A stretch of 64,000 nt of DNA from an uncultured Flavobacteriales bacterium. GTDB taxonomy: Bacteria > Bacteroidota > Bacteroidia > CAIKAF01. The stretch spans positions 1 through 64,000 of the forward strand of contig CAIKAF010000020.1 of assembly GCA_903825395.1 (NCBI GenBank), read 5' to 3'. A model generated the notes under the pieces. That model made no database searches. It was not told the DNA's origin and worked only from the letters and a program-made list of their open reading frames with translations. The position numbers and the translations under genes are program-made. Positions 51,840 through 59,167 of the stretch are shown here, piece after piece. The first letter of the stretch is position 1; each line of letters starts with the position of its first letter.

Positions 51840-51986
51840 GGGCGGCTGCGGGCTTTCGCCAGTAGTCCTCGGTGCTCAGCCTGCGCTGCAGCAGGCCAAA
51901 CGTAGCTCCCAAGGTCGCTCGTTTTGCCGGCGCAGCGCCGCCTCGCCCCTGTGGGCTACTTGGCTCAATCCCTGCCGCATCGCCTC
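51840..51986 (+). repeat. Structured GC-rich repeat, subfamily I, copy D (divergent core)
   Basis: Starts GGCGGCTGCGGGCTTTCGCC three bases after the stop and ends near AATCCCTGCCGC. The core stem has changed on both sides: AAACGTAGC (51898-51906) against GCTCGTTT (51917-51924), with the loop TCCCAAGGTC conserved. This is the most divergent copy and keeps pairing through paired substitutions. Confidence 0.82.
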
Positions 51987-52056
51987 AAATTCCAATACCC
52001 CCTATTTTTAATTGCACCTGAATTAAACAATTTAAGGCTCTTGGGGTTATACCCCT

Positions 52057-52725
52057 ATGAACCAAAATTCCACCTCGTTTTTCCTGCCCCTTTTTCCCCT
52101 AAATGCGGTGGTTTTTCCAAAAGAGAAATTCAATCTTCACATTTTTGAACCTAGGTACAAAGAACTGATTTCCCACATAAAAGCATCAGACTGCCGCTTT
52201 GGTTTGGTCCCGGTAATGAATGGCCAACCCTCCGAATGGGCTACCATACTACATTTGGACACCATTGAAACGACGTATCCCGATGGCTCGATGGACATTA
52301 AAACCACAGGCTCTCACTGCGTACGCATTCTTGAGTTTTTCAAACAAGCCCCCAACGCCTCCTGGCCGGCCGGTGTAGTTACTGAAAATCATGAACTGCA
52401 TGCGTTTCACAGCCAAGCTGAAGCCGACCCAGTGGTTTGGGAAAATTTTAGAACAAGCTTAATCAAGTTGGCTCATATTTTAAATATTCCTGAACGGTTT
52501 GTACCCGATAGCAATTACTTCGCCTCATTTCAAGTGGCCCATTACCTGAACTTACCCATTGAAAGGGAATTTAAATTGCTCACCCTACCCGGAGAAACGG
52601 TGCGGCAAACTGAAATTTTAAGCCATTTGCGTGAATTTCTTCCTAATTTGGTGCACCGCGAAGAAATTCGAAAACGCGTAGCACTAAATGGACATTTTAA
52701 GCACATCCCTCCGGCCGAATGGTAA
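52057..52725 (+). CDS. LON protease substrate-binding (N-terminal) domain protein
   Basis: 222 residues. It consists only of the LON N-terminal fold: FLPLFPLNAVVFPKEKFNL and HIFEPRYKELISHI at the start, then FGLVPV and ILHLDTIETTYPDGSMD, IKTTGSHCVRILEFF, ending in a helical part (LLTLPGETVRQTEILSHL). No ATPase or serine-protease domain follows. Free-standing proteins of this type occur in many bacteria with no defined role. The next gene starts inside its 3' end (38-base overlap). Confidence 0.92.
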   Translation: MNQNSTSFFLPLFPLNAVVFPKEKFNLHIFEPRYKELISHIKASDCRFGLVPVMNGQPSEWATILHLDTIETTYPDGSMDIKTTGSHCVRILEFFKQAPNASWPAGVVTENHELHAFHSQAEADPVVWENFRTSLIKLAHILNIPERFVPDSNYFASFQVAHYLNLPIEREFKLLTLPGETVRQTEILSHLREFLPNLVHREEIRKRVALNGHFKHIPPAEW

Positions 52726-54592
52726 AACCTGGCTCTCTTTTGGTTTTTATTTGATTTTTAGTGCCCTGGCCTGGGCAATACCTCCCGATACTCTCAAGGT
52801 TGGGTTGGATTTAACCCAAGTAAATTCCGACCGACTTCAGGTGAATTTGAGCTGGAACGGGCCTCGAAAATCTACTTTTTCTTACCAATTGCCCCGCATG
52901 GTTCCCGGAACCTATGCCGTCTATGATTTTGGGCGATTTGTAGATTCCCTTTTTTATTGGAAAAACAATCAGGCTTTTTTTCTAAGGCCATCAGAAGCCC
53001 TGCATTGGGAAATTCCTGCCGAGGCCGATTCCCTGTATTATTGGGTTCACGATTCGTTTGACGATACAAATTGGTTGAAACGGGTGTTTGAGCCGGCAGG
53101 CACCTCTTTTGAAGCAGATAAGGTGTTTTTGCTGAATCTCCACGGACTTATTGGTTATGTGAGTGGTCGTGAAAATGATTTGCCCTATTCGATTCAATTG
53201 CGCCTTCCAAGCGGTTTTGTTGCCGCCTCTGGAACTGAAGTGCATTCCAAGGGGAATTTGGTTTGGCTGAATCATAAAAATTACCATCAGGTGGTAGATC
53301 ATCCTATTCTCGCCGGTCCCTTGGATGTGGTGCATCTTAACGTTGGGAATTGTCAAATTGAAGTGGCGGTTTACCATGAAAAGAAGGCCGTTCAAGCGCA
53401 GGAAATTGCCGAGGTGCTTCAACCCCTGATGCATGGAATACAATCTTACTTGGGTGGAGAACTTCCGGTACAGAAATACAGTTTCTTGTTTTACCTCAGC
53501 CATGAATTTAAACCCTCTGCCGGAGCCCTTGAACATGGTACTTCATCGGTGTACTTTCTGCCTGTGATTACCAAGGAGTATTTGATGAATATGGTGAAGG
53601 ACATTGCTGCCCATGAGTTTTTCCACATCCTGACTCCCCTGAATCTGCATTCCGAACAGATTCATTATTTCGATTATGAAAACCCCAAAATGTCAAGGCA
53701 TTTATGGTTGTATGAAGGGGCTACAGAATACAGCAGTGCCTTAGTTCAGGTGCGCAGTGGGCTAATGAGTCCTGACGATTTTCTGGATTGGATTCAAGAA
53801 AAAATTCTAGGCGCCGCCCCATACGGAGATGCGCTATCGTTTACGGAATTGTCGTTGAATTGCTTGAAAGAAACAAAGGCTCAGTATGGAAATGTGTACC
53901 AAAAAGGAGCCCTGTTGGCGATGGCCTTGGACCTTTGGATTCGGAAAAGCTATCCCGGGTATGGCTTCCCCGATTTGATGAAAAATCTAATGAAAGTATA
54001 TGGCCCCGATCGGCCGTTTGCAGATAGTTTGCTCATTCAAGAAATTACGGAAATGTATCCTAGTCCTGAATTAAAGGCCTTTTTTAATCAGCACGTGGAA
54101 GGCAATCAACCCTTCGGAATTCTTCAATCTTCGACTTCGAATCCCGCTTCTGATTTGAAAGCGGCCTTAGCCTTGGCCGGAATTGAATACCAAAACCGGG
54201 ATAGTCTTTCCTGCATCGATCCCGGATTCGATGTTGATAAATTGGTTTGGGATGGCCGGGAAAACAAGGCTTATGTGGCCAGCAGGTCTCACCTTACAGC
54301 CCTAGGAAAAAGAAAGGGTTTGAGGATGGGCGATTTTATTGTTTCGGTGGGAGACCTTGAAATCGGTACAGTGAAGGATATAGAAAAACTGTACAGGGAA
54401 CTGTGCCTGCGAAAGGAGATCGCTCCCCTGAGGCTCAATGTAGAGCGGCCTAAAAACAAAACCTTGAAACCCAAACAAGTGGATTTGCCATTGCAGTACC
54501 TACCACAGGTCAGTGGTTTGGAATTGCATTGGTCTCCTTCCATTCAACCTGAACAACACCGAATTAAATCACAATGGCTCAATCAACCCTAA
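52688..54592 (+). CDS. Exported M61 family (glycyl) aminopeptidase with PDZ domain
   Basis: 634 residues. The signal peptide spans about residues 14-30 (FYLIFSALAWA). The N-terminal M61_N beta domain includes SYQLPRMVPGTYAVYDFGRF near residue 60. The thermolysin-like catalytic part has DIAAHEFFHILTPLNLHSE near residue 305 with the HExxH zinc motif and LWLYEGATEYSSAL with the third ligand. A PDZ-like domain (ALGKRKGLRMGDFIVSVGD near residue 540) precedes the C-terminus. It is a periplasmic or outer-membrane-associated peptidase. It overlaps the LON-domain gene and, by 19 bases, the following MazG-like gene. Confidence 0.9.
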   Translation: MDILSTSLRPNGKTWLSFGFYLIFSALAWAIPPDTLKVGLDLTQVNSDRLQVNLSWNGPRKSTFSYQLPRMVPGTYAVYDFGRFVDSLFYWKNNQAFFLRPSEALHWEIPAEADSLYYWVHDSFDDTNWLKRVFEPAGTSFEADKVFLLNLHGLIGYVSGRENDLPYSIQLRLPSGFVAASGTEVHSKGNLVWLNHKNYHQVVDHPILAGPLDVVHLNVGNCQIEVAVYHEKKAVQAQEIAEVLQPLMHGIQSYLGGELPVQKYSFLFYLSHEFKPSAGALEHGTSSVYFLPVITKEYLMNMVKDIAAHEFFHILTPLNLHSEQIHYFDYENPKMSRHLWLYEGATEYSSALVQVRSGLMSPDDFLDWIQEKILGAAPYGDALSFTELSLNCLKETKAQYGNVYQKGALLAMALDLWIRKSYPGYGFPDLMKNLMKVYGPDRPFADSLLIQEITEMYPSPELKAFFNQHVEGNQPFGILQSSTSNPASDLKAALALAGIEYQNRDSLSCIDPGFDVDKLVWDGRENKAYVASRSHLTALGKRKGLRMGDFIVSVGDLEIGTVKDIEKLYRELCLRKEIAPLRLNVERPKNKTLKPKQVDLPLQYLPQVSGLELHWSPSIQPEQHRIKSQWLNQP

Positions 54593-54972
54593 CCGACTTA
54601 TCGGCCTGCGTTGCCGAATTTCACGATGCTTTTCAAATTGGAAACCATTTAAATCCAACGGCTCTGAGTACAGAAGAGCAGGTGCTGCGCTACTCTTTAA
54701 TGCGGGAAGAGAACGAGGAATACCTGGAAGCAGCCCAGCAGGGAAATTTAGTTGAAATTGCAGATGCCTTGGGCGATCAACTTTATATATTGCTTGGAAC
54801 GGCCTTAAGGCACGGAATAATGGATAAAATGGAGGCGGTATTTTTAGAAATACACCGGTCCAACATGTCAAAATTAGACTCCGATGGAAATCCCATTTTT
54901 AGAGAAGACGGGAAGGTGTTAAAGAGCGAGCATTATTTTCGACCTGATATTGCTCAATTCTTTCGGGATTAG
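54574..54972 (+). CDS. MazG-like NTP/phosphoribosyl-ATP pyrophosphohydrolase family protein
   Basis: 132 residues with the all-alpha NTP-PPase fold: LSACVAEFHDAFQIG, LMREENEEYLEAAQQG and LVEIADALGDQLYILLGTAL carry the metal-binding acidic residues (E-E-E ... D). The C-terminal KMEAVFLEIHRSNMSKLD is conserved in this subgroup. Probably a house-cleaning nucleotide hydrolase. It is the last gene of the LON/M61 unit and is followed by about 815 bases without a gene. It is distinct from the smaller MazG protein at 8846. Confidence 0.9.
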   Translation: MAQSTLTDLSACVAEFHDAFQIGNHLNPTALSTEEQVLRYSLMREENEEYLEAAQQGNLVEIADALGDQLYILLGTALRHGIMDKMEAVFLEIHRSNMSKLDSDGNPIFREDGKVLKSEHYFRPDIAQFFRD

Positions 54973-55084
54973 AAATAAAAGTTCTGTTTTCACGGTATAG
55001 AAACATCTTCATCAAGGTGTTTCCTTAAAAGGAACTGAGGGGGAGGACGTCATATTTTCTATTCCAAATCCTACATTGTATTCC

Positions 55085-55292
55085 ACAATAATGTCACCCC
55101 TACGGGGTTCTGATGTCTTGATCTCCAATGCGTTCTACAATAATGTCACCCCTACGGGGTTCTGATGTCCTGAGCTCCAATGCGTTCTACAATAATGTCA
55201 CCCCTACGGGGTTCTGATGTCCTGAGCTCCAATGCGTTCTACAATAATGTCACCCCTACGGGGTTCTGATGTCCTGAACTCCAATACGTTCT
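55085..55292. repeat. Four tandem copies of a 52-bp unit containing CCCCTACGGGG
   Basis: Units begin at 55085, 55137, 55189 and 55241, each starting ACAATAATGTCACCCCTACG. Units 2 and 3 are identical; 1 and 4 differ at a few bases near the end. There are no unique spacers, so it is not a CRISPR array. Each unit contains the short palindrome CCCC-TAC-GGGG. A related single element lies at about 57979-58020 on the opposite strand. Confidence 0.9.
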
Positions 55293-55630
55293 ACTTTGGT
55301 CTTATTTCAAGGTCTCTAAGGCCTCGGTCATGCAACCCATAGAGGGCAGATGCTTCTAACATGTCCACTTTGGTACAACAAATATTGAACGACAGGAAAT
55401 GCAAATCCATGATAACAAACAAGTTATAAAACAGTCCAAAAAATGGTGGACAGGTCAGGATCTTCATAAGGTGTTTCTTTGTGCAAACTTGAATGTAGAT
55501 TTGGCTGTTGCTTAGAATCCAGACGGTAAAAACCTCCTGTTTCAGGGCGGTGTTTTTTCAATTGCAAAGCTTGGATGTACAAGGGGGTTTCCTTTGGGTT
55601 TGGTCCTGAGATTGGTGTAGGAATGAACCA
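55293..55630. other. Gene-free stretch between the tandem repeat and structured repeat E
   Basis: I see no supported gene here. A minus-strand frame can be drawn through it into repeat E, but the translation has no recognisable domain. A 21-base segment at 55460-55480 resembles 55005-55026 (ATCTTCAT-AAGGTGTTTC), so the tandem array is flanked by an imperfect direct repeat. Confidence 0.4.
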
Positions 55631-55778
55631 GGCCTGCAGCAGGGATTGAACCGGGTTGCCCGCAAGGGTGCCGGAGCCTGGCCCGCGTGGCGCGGAGGCG
55701 ACTTTAGGAGCCACCGCAAGCCCGCTGGGCCAGCCTTCCGGCAACCGCGGACTACCGGTGAAAGCCCGCAGCTGCCCA
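55631..55778 (-). repeat. Structured GC-rich repeat, subfamily I, copy E
   Basis: Minus-strand copy about ten bases behind the VWA gene stop, in sense orientation to that gene. Its arms (CTGGCCC/GGGCCAG) are the same as in copy A, and the core GCGGAGGCGAC...GGAGCCACCGC is intact. Confidence 0.85.
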
Positions 55779-55787
55779 AAAAATCCT

Positions 55788-57728
55788 TTATTTTTTTTGT
55801 AAAATCAGGCGTTCGATTTGCCTGAAATTTCCTTTGATAAAGGCCAGGTAATACATGCCTGCAGGCAAATGTTCAATGTTGGGGCGGAAATCTTGGCCGC
55901 GCTCAATCGACCAGTTTTGTACCACACGCCCACCAAGATCAAGCAGGTACACGCTGCCGCCCTCAAGGCTGCCGCCCTGCATGCGAAGCTGAAACGGACC
56001 GGAACAGGGATTTGGAAATACGCTAAGTCGCATACCCTCAGGATTTTCGTAGTTGGGCTGCTCTTGCAGTTGCTCAAACCATTTTTCCACGTACCGAATC
56101 TGGTTGCTGTCCACTTCTTCGGGTTCGGGCTTGCTGCAATCGGGCATCCAGCTGAATCGGTAAAGAATGTCGGCCAACAGGGCATTTAATTTTTGAACGT
56201 TGAGCGATGCGGCGACTGGAGCCTTGTGGCTGCCGCCCACCTTGCTGTCGTCGGTTAAGCTGGTGTAGGTGCCGTTGGTGGCCAGGGCAATGGAGCGCAT
56301 TAAAAACTCAGCGCTGCCGTCCATTCCACTGCAAGCCAGAGTAATCACCCGAATGCCTCGTGCGGCGGCTTCGGCCGTGAGCGTTTGAATTCTGATTTTA
56401 ACCAATTCGTCTTGGTGCGGAGGGGCATCAAGGGCAATAAAGAGAATGCGTGCCCGTGCTTCCGGGTTCCAAGATAGGCGACGCAATGCCACTTCTAGGG
56501 CATCGTCCACAGCTTCCGGAAAATCTCCACCGCCCCCTGCCGATTGCCCGGCTAAAAAGCTGCGGGCGGCTGCTCCTTTTTCAAAATCTTGAAACCGGGT
56601 AACATATTCATCTCCGTGGTCGCGGTACACCACGGCTGCCGTTCTAAATTCAAGGGAAGGAGAACGGGCCATGGTTTTTTGGATAACGTCGTCCAGTTCA
56701 GATTTCAAGTAATTTAATTCGTCGCCCATAGAGCCGGTGGCATCCACCACAAAAGCCACATCTACCTCTTTCGAATTTTGGCAAGGAATGTCTAAATTCA
56801 ATTCAAACTGCCGGGTTCTCCAGCCCTCTGCGGGCGCTTCAAAACTGCGGCGGACTTGTTGTCCGGGTTTTCCGGCAACGATGGTCCATTTCCCTTTGGT
56901 TGGAGCGGTTTCGCGAAATAAATGTCCCCACAATTCGGCGTGGCCTTGGTTGTCGGTTTGGGCACTCCAAATCAGGGTGCCGGCAGGACTCAGTAGGTCA
57001 ATCGGCACATTTACCACGGGTTGCCCCTCGCGGCCTTGAACATAAACCGCGGTGCGAAAGCGCGGAAACATGCTCCATGCCTTTCCTCCATTTAAGAGCG
57101 CCGGTAAGGCACTTTTTTCCCAAAAATTCCACTGTAAAAAATCATTGACCTCGCCGGCAGTTAATGTTCCAGCGGTAGAGGGGGAGGATGAACCTGCAGC
57201 TGAGGAAGTGTGGGCACCTGTTTCGTAATCCATTTCAGCTCCCATACTCATTGGAACCGCGTCGTAAGCCACCGAACGGCGTTCCCGGTATTTTGATTTT
57301 TTTAGGCCGCGGACTTCCTCTAACTTCAACAGAGTTTCAGTATTTCCATCCGATTTGTTTTCAGGAGATTCGGGTGGGTTTTGGGCGAAGAATCCAGGTT
57401 TTAGTTGAAGAGAATGAAGGGTAGGGTTGCTGTCTACCTGTAAATACCATCGACCGAAGGCTTGCATTCCTGCGCTTTGGATATCCACCCGATACAATCC
57501 CGGTTTTAAATCCAACCAAAGCGTGTCGCCAGGAAGCCGCTCGGAAGCATGGATAAGGCTATCGTTGTGGTGTATTGTACATAAGTGGGATTCTGAGGCG
57601 AATTTCTGCCGAGATTCAACGCTGAACACAATGCCTGACATGGGTAAGGTAGTGGCTTTGGGGGTTTTGCCGGCAATGGCCCAAAGGCCGGCGATGCAAG
57701 CAATAAAAGCAAACATGTATTTTTTCAT
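55788..57728 (-). CDS. T9SS-secreted von Willebrand factor A domain protein
   Basis: 646 residues. A signal peptide (FAFIACIAGLWAIAG) is followed by an N-terminal region with a possible carboxypeptidase-regulatory-like fold and a low-complexity segment (SSAAGSSSPSTAG). The VWA domain starts DVAFVVDATGSMGDELNYLK near residue 328 with a DxTGS MIDAS motif and continues through ILFIALDAPPH and GIRVITLACSGMDGS. The C-terminal 80 residues are a T9SS type A sorting domain (SVFPNPCSGPFQLRM ... GMYYLAFIKG). It probably acts in surface adhesion or protein-protein contact. Repeat E follows its stop, and 80-bp direct repeats lie upstream of its start. Confidence 0.92.
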   Translation of the reverse strand: MKKYMFAFIACIAGLWAIAGKTPKATTLPMSGIVFSVESRQKFASESHLCTIHHNDSLIHASERLPGDTLWLDLKPGLYRVDIQSAGMQAFGRWYLQVDSNPTLHSLQLKPGFFAQNPPESPENKSDGNTETLLKLEEVRGLKKSKYRERRSVAYDAVPMSMGAEMDYETGAHTSSAAGSSSPSTAGTLTAGEVNDFLQWNFWEKSALPALLNGGKAWSMFPRFRTAVYVQGREGQPVVNVPIDLLSPAGTLIWSAQTDNQGHAELWGHLFRETAPTKGKWTIVAGKPGQQVRRSFEAPAEGWRTRQFELNLDIPCQNSKEVDVAFVVDATGSMGDELNYLKSELDDVIQKTMARSPSLEFRTAAVVYRDHGDEYVTRFQDFEKGAAARSFLAGQSAGGGGDFPEAVDDALEVALRRLSWNPEARARILFIALDAPPHQDELVKIRIQTLTAEAAARGIRVITLACSGMDGSAEFLMRSIALATNGTYTSLTDDSKVGGSHKAPVAASLNVQKLNALLADILYRFSWMPDCSKPEPEEVDSNQIRYVEKWFEQLQEQPNYENPEGMRLSVFPNPCSGPFQLRMQGGSLEGGSVYLLDLGGRVVQNWSIERGQDFRPNIEHLPAGMYYLAFIKGNFRQIERLILQKK

Positions 57729-57822
57729 GGTTTAAAGGTTTGAGGGGTTATACGCTTCACACCCGTGTAGGTTCAATCGAACATGAAAAAAAATCAGGCT
57801 TGATTCTTTTTTCTGTTTTAAG

Positions 57823-57902
57823 GTATTGAAAATCAGATTCATGCAACAAGAAATGATGTGGATTGAATGTGCCAAACCGGGAAGTAAGGGTGGGGGTGAA
57901 TG
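57823..57902 (+). repeat. Imperfect 80-bp direct repeat, first copy
   Basis: GTATTGAAAATCA at the start and a near-identical final 45 bases (ATTGAATGTGCCAAACCGGG, then AAGTAAGGGTGGGGGTG) match 58014-58092 at about 80 percent by eye. It lies upstream of the VWA gene; no coding function is apparent. Confidence 0.8.
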
Positions 57903-57978
57903 TGGCCGATGGCTTGTCCGTTTTTTTTACCACAAAGATTTCCAAGTCTGCGCAAAGGGCACAGAGGGCGTTATCAAG

Positions 57979-58020
57979 GGATAAGCCCCGTAGGGGTGAT
58001 ATTAGTGTAGAATGTATTGA
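57979..58020 (-). repeat. Single CCCCGTAGGGG element related to the 52-bp tandem units
   Basis: AGCCCCGTAGGGGTGATATT followed by AGTGTAGAATGTATTG corresponds to the reverse complement of the unit at 55085 (CCCCGTAGGGGTGACATTAT, TGTAGAACGCATTG). It runs directly into the second 80-bp direct repeat. Confidence 0.7.
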
Positions 58021-58092
58021 AAATCAAGTGCTTGCAACAAAAAAGATGCACATTGAATGTACCAAACCGGGAAGTAAGGGTGGGGGTGGATG
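58014..58092 (+). repeat. Imperfect 80-bp direct repeat, second copy
   Basis: Second copy, offset 191 bases from the one at 57823. It ends 17 bases before the gpsA stop. Between the two copies lies ordinary-looking sequence with an ACCACAAAG...CACAGAG stretch and the CCCCGTAGGGG element. Confidence 0.8.
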
Positions 58093-58109
58093 AGCTCGAA
58101 GCTAGCAGT

Positions 58110-59108
58110 TTAAATAAAATCGATGTCTTCGCGTACGGGGACTTTCATCAGCACATCGATGGCTTCGCGGGCTGGGAACCCGTCATAGAGCACTTTATAT
58201 ACCATTTTAGTAATGGGAGCTTTTAGGCCTTGGGCTTCAAGTATTTTAAACACAACGCGTGTAGTTTCAACGCCTTCTGCGGTTTCTTCCATTAACAGTT
58301 CAATCTCTTGAAGGGATTTTCCTTCAGAAAGCCACATGCCTACAGTAAAGTTTCTACTGTTCACGCTGCTGCAAGTGGCCATTAAATCACCCAGTCCTGC
58401 GGCGCCTAAAAAGCTAGCCAGACTACCTCCAAGGTGGCGGCCAATGTGAATCATTTCAACCATGGCCCTATTGATTAGGAGAGCCTTCGCGTTTTCTCCC
58501 AGTTCAAATCCGTGCAGAGCTCCGGCGGCAATGGCCATGATGTTTTTTAGAACTCCAGCCAGTTCAATGCCGCGAAGGTCTTCGGCAATCAGGACCTGGA
58601 ATCGGGGTGAACGCAGCAATCCTGGGATGTATTCCAGTACATCTGGGTTTTGAGAGGCTACAACAGTGGCTGCGGGTTTACCTTCCGCGATTTCTCTGGC
58701 CAGATTGGGTCCGGCCAAGCAACCAATTTTAGTGGATCCGGTAAGGGCATGAATCAATTCGCTCATCGTTCGAACTCCAGGGCCGGAATATTGCGCATCC
58801 AAACCCTTAACTCCATGAACCAGCATATGATCTAGGGTTAAAAGCGGGGCAAACCGTTGAAGCACTTCAGCCATGTTTTGGCTGGGAACCACGGGGAAAA
58901 GGGCCGTGGCCTGGCACAATTCAATCGGGTCGTCGGTTAGAATAATATTGGGGTTCAGGACTTGTCCGGCACAGATGCCTGTAGCTCGTGCCACTTTAAG
59001 CACTTCGGGCCTTCGAATAAAAAGGGCGGTTGGTTGATTTTCAATCAGCAAATTGGCAATGGCCGTGCCAAAACTTCCTCCACCAATCACACCGGCGACT
59101 ACATTCAT
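58110..59108 (-). CDS. gpsA: Glycerol-3-phosphate dehydrogenase [NAD(P)+]
   Basis: 332 residues. The N-terminal Rossmann fold GVIGGGSFGTAIANLL carries the GxGxxG-type motif. ALFPVVPSQNMAEVLQRF corresponds to the conserved V-P-S-Q region, and CLAGPNLAREIAEGKPAA near residue 135, GVLKNIMAIAAGALHGFELG with the catalytic lysine near 188, and GAAGLGDLMATCSS near 243 are GpsA signatures. It makes sn-glycerol-3-phosphate for phospholipid synthesis. A near-consensus promoter ends five bases before the ATG. Confidence 0.97.
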   Translation of the reverse strand: MNVVAGVIGGGSFGTAIANLLIENQPTALFIRRPEVLKVARATGICAGQVLNPNIILTDDPIELCQATALFPVVPSQNMAEVLQRFAPLLTLDHMLVHGVKGLDAQYSGPGVRTMSELIHALTGSTKIGCLAGPNLAREIAEGKPAATVVASQNPDVLEYIPGLLRSPRFQVLIAEDLRGIELAGVLKNIMAIAAGALHGFELGENAKALLINRAMVEMIHIGRHLGGSLASFLGAAGLGDLMATCSSVNSRNFTVGMWLSEGKSLQEIELLMEETAEGVETTRVVFKILEAQGLKAPITKMVYKVLYDGFPAREAIDVLMKVPVREDIDFI

Positions 59109-59113
59109 GAGTT

Positions 59114-59143
59114 CAAAAGTACGAAAAACAGGCCCGCCACCAA
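59114..59143 (-). promoter_or_regulatory. Promoter of gpsA
   Basis: On the minus strand TTG (59143-59141), 19 bases, TACTTTTG (59121-59114), then five bases to the ATG. Near-consensus and predicted leaderless. Confidence 0.65.
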
Positions 59144-59167
59144 CTGCTTGTGGCGCAATGTACTGGA

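Noticed and set aside
55085-55292. CRISPR array
   Set aside because: The four units are near-identical over their full 52 bases, with no unique spacers and no cas genes nearby.
55424-55744. 106-residue minus-strand reading frame
   Set aside because: About a third is the translation of structured repeat E; the remainder has no recognisable domain, start signal or neighbour link.
57863-58226. Two short frames with a shared NVPNREVRVGV peptide
   Set aside because: The shared peptide is the translation of the 80-bp direct repeat; there is no evidence of coding selection and the second runs antisense into gpsA.
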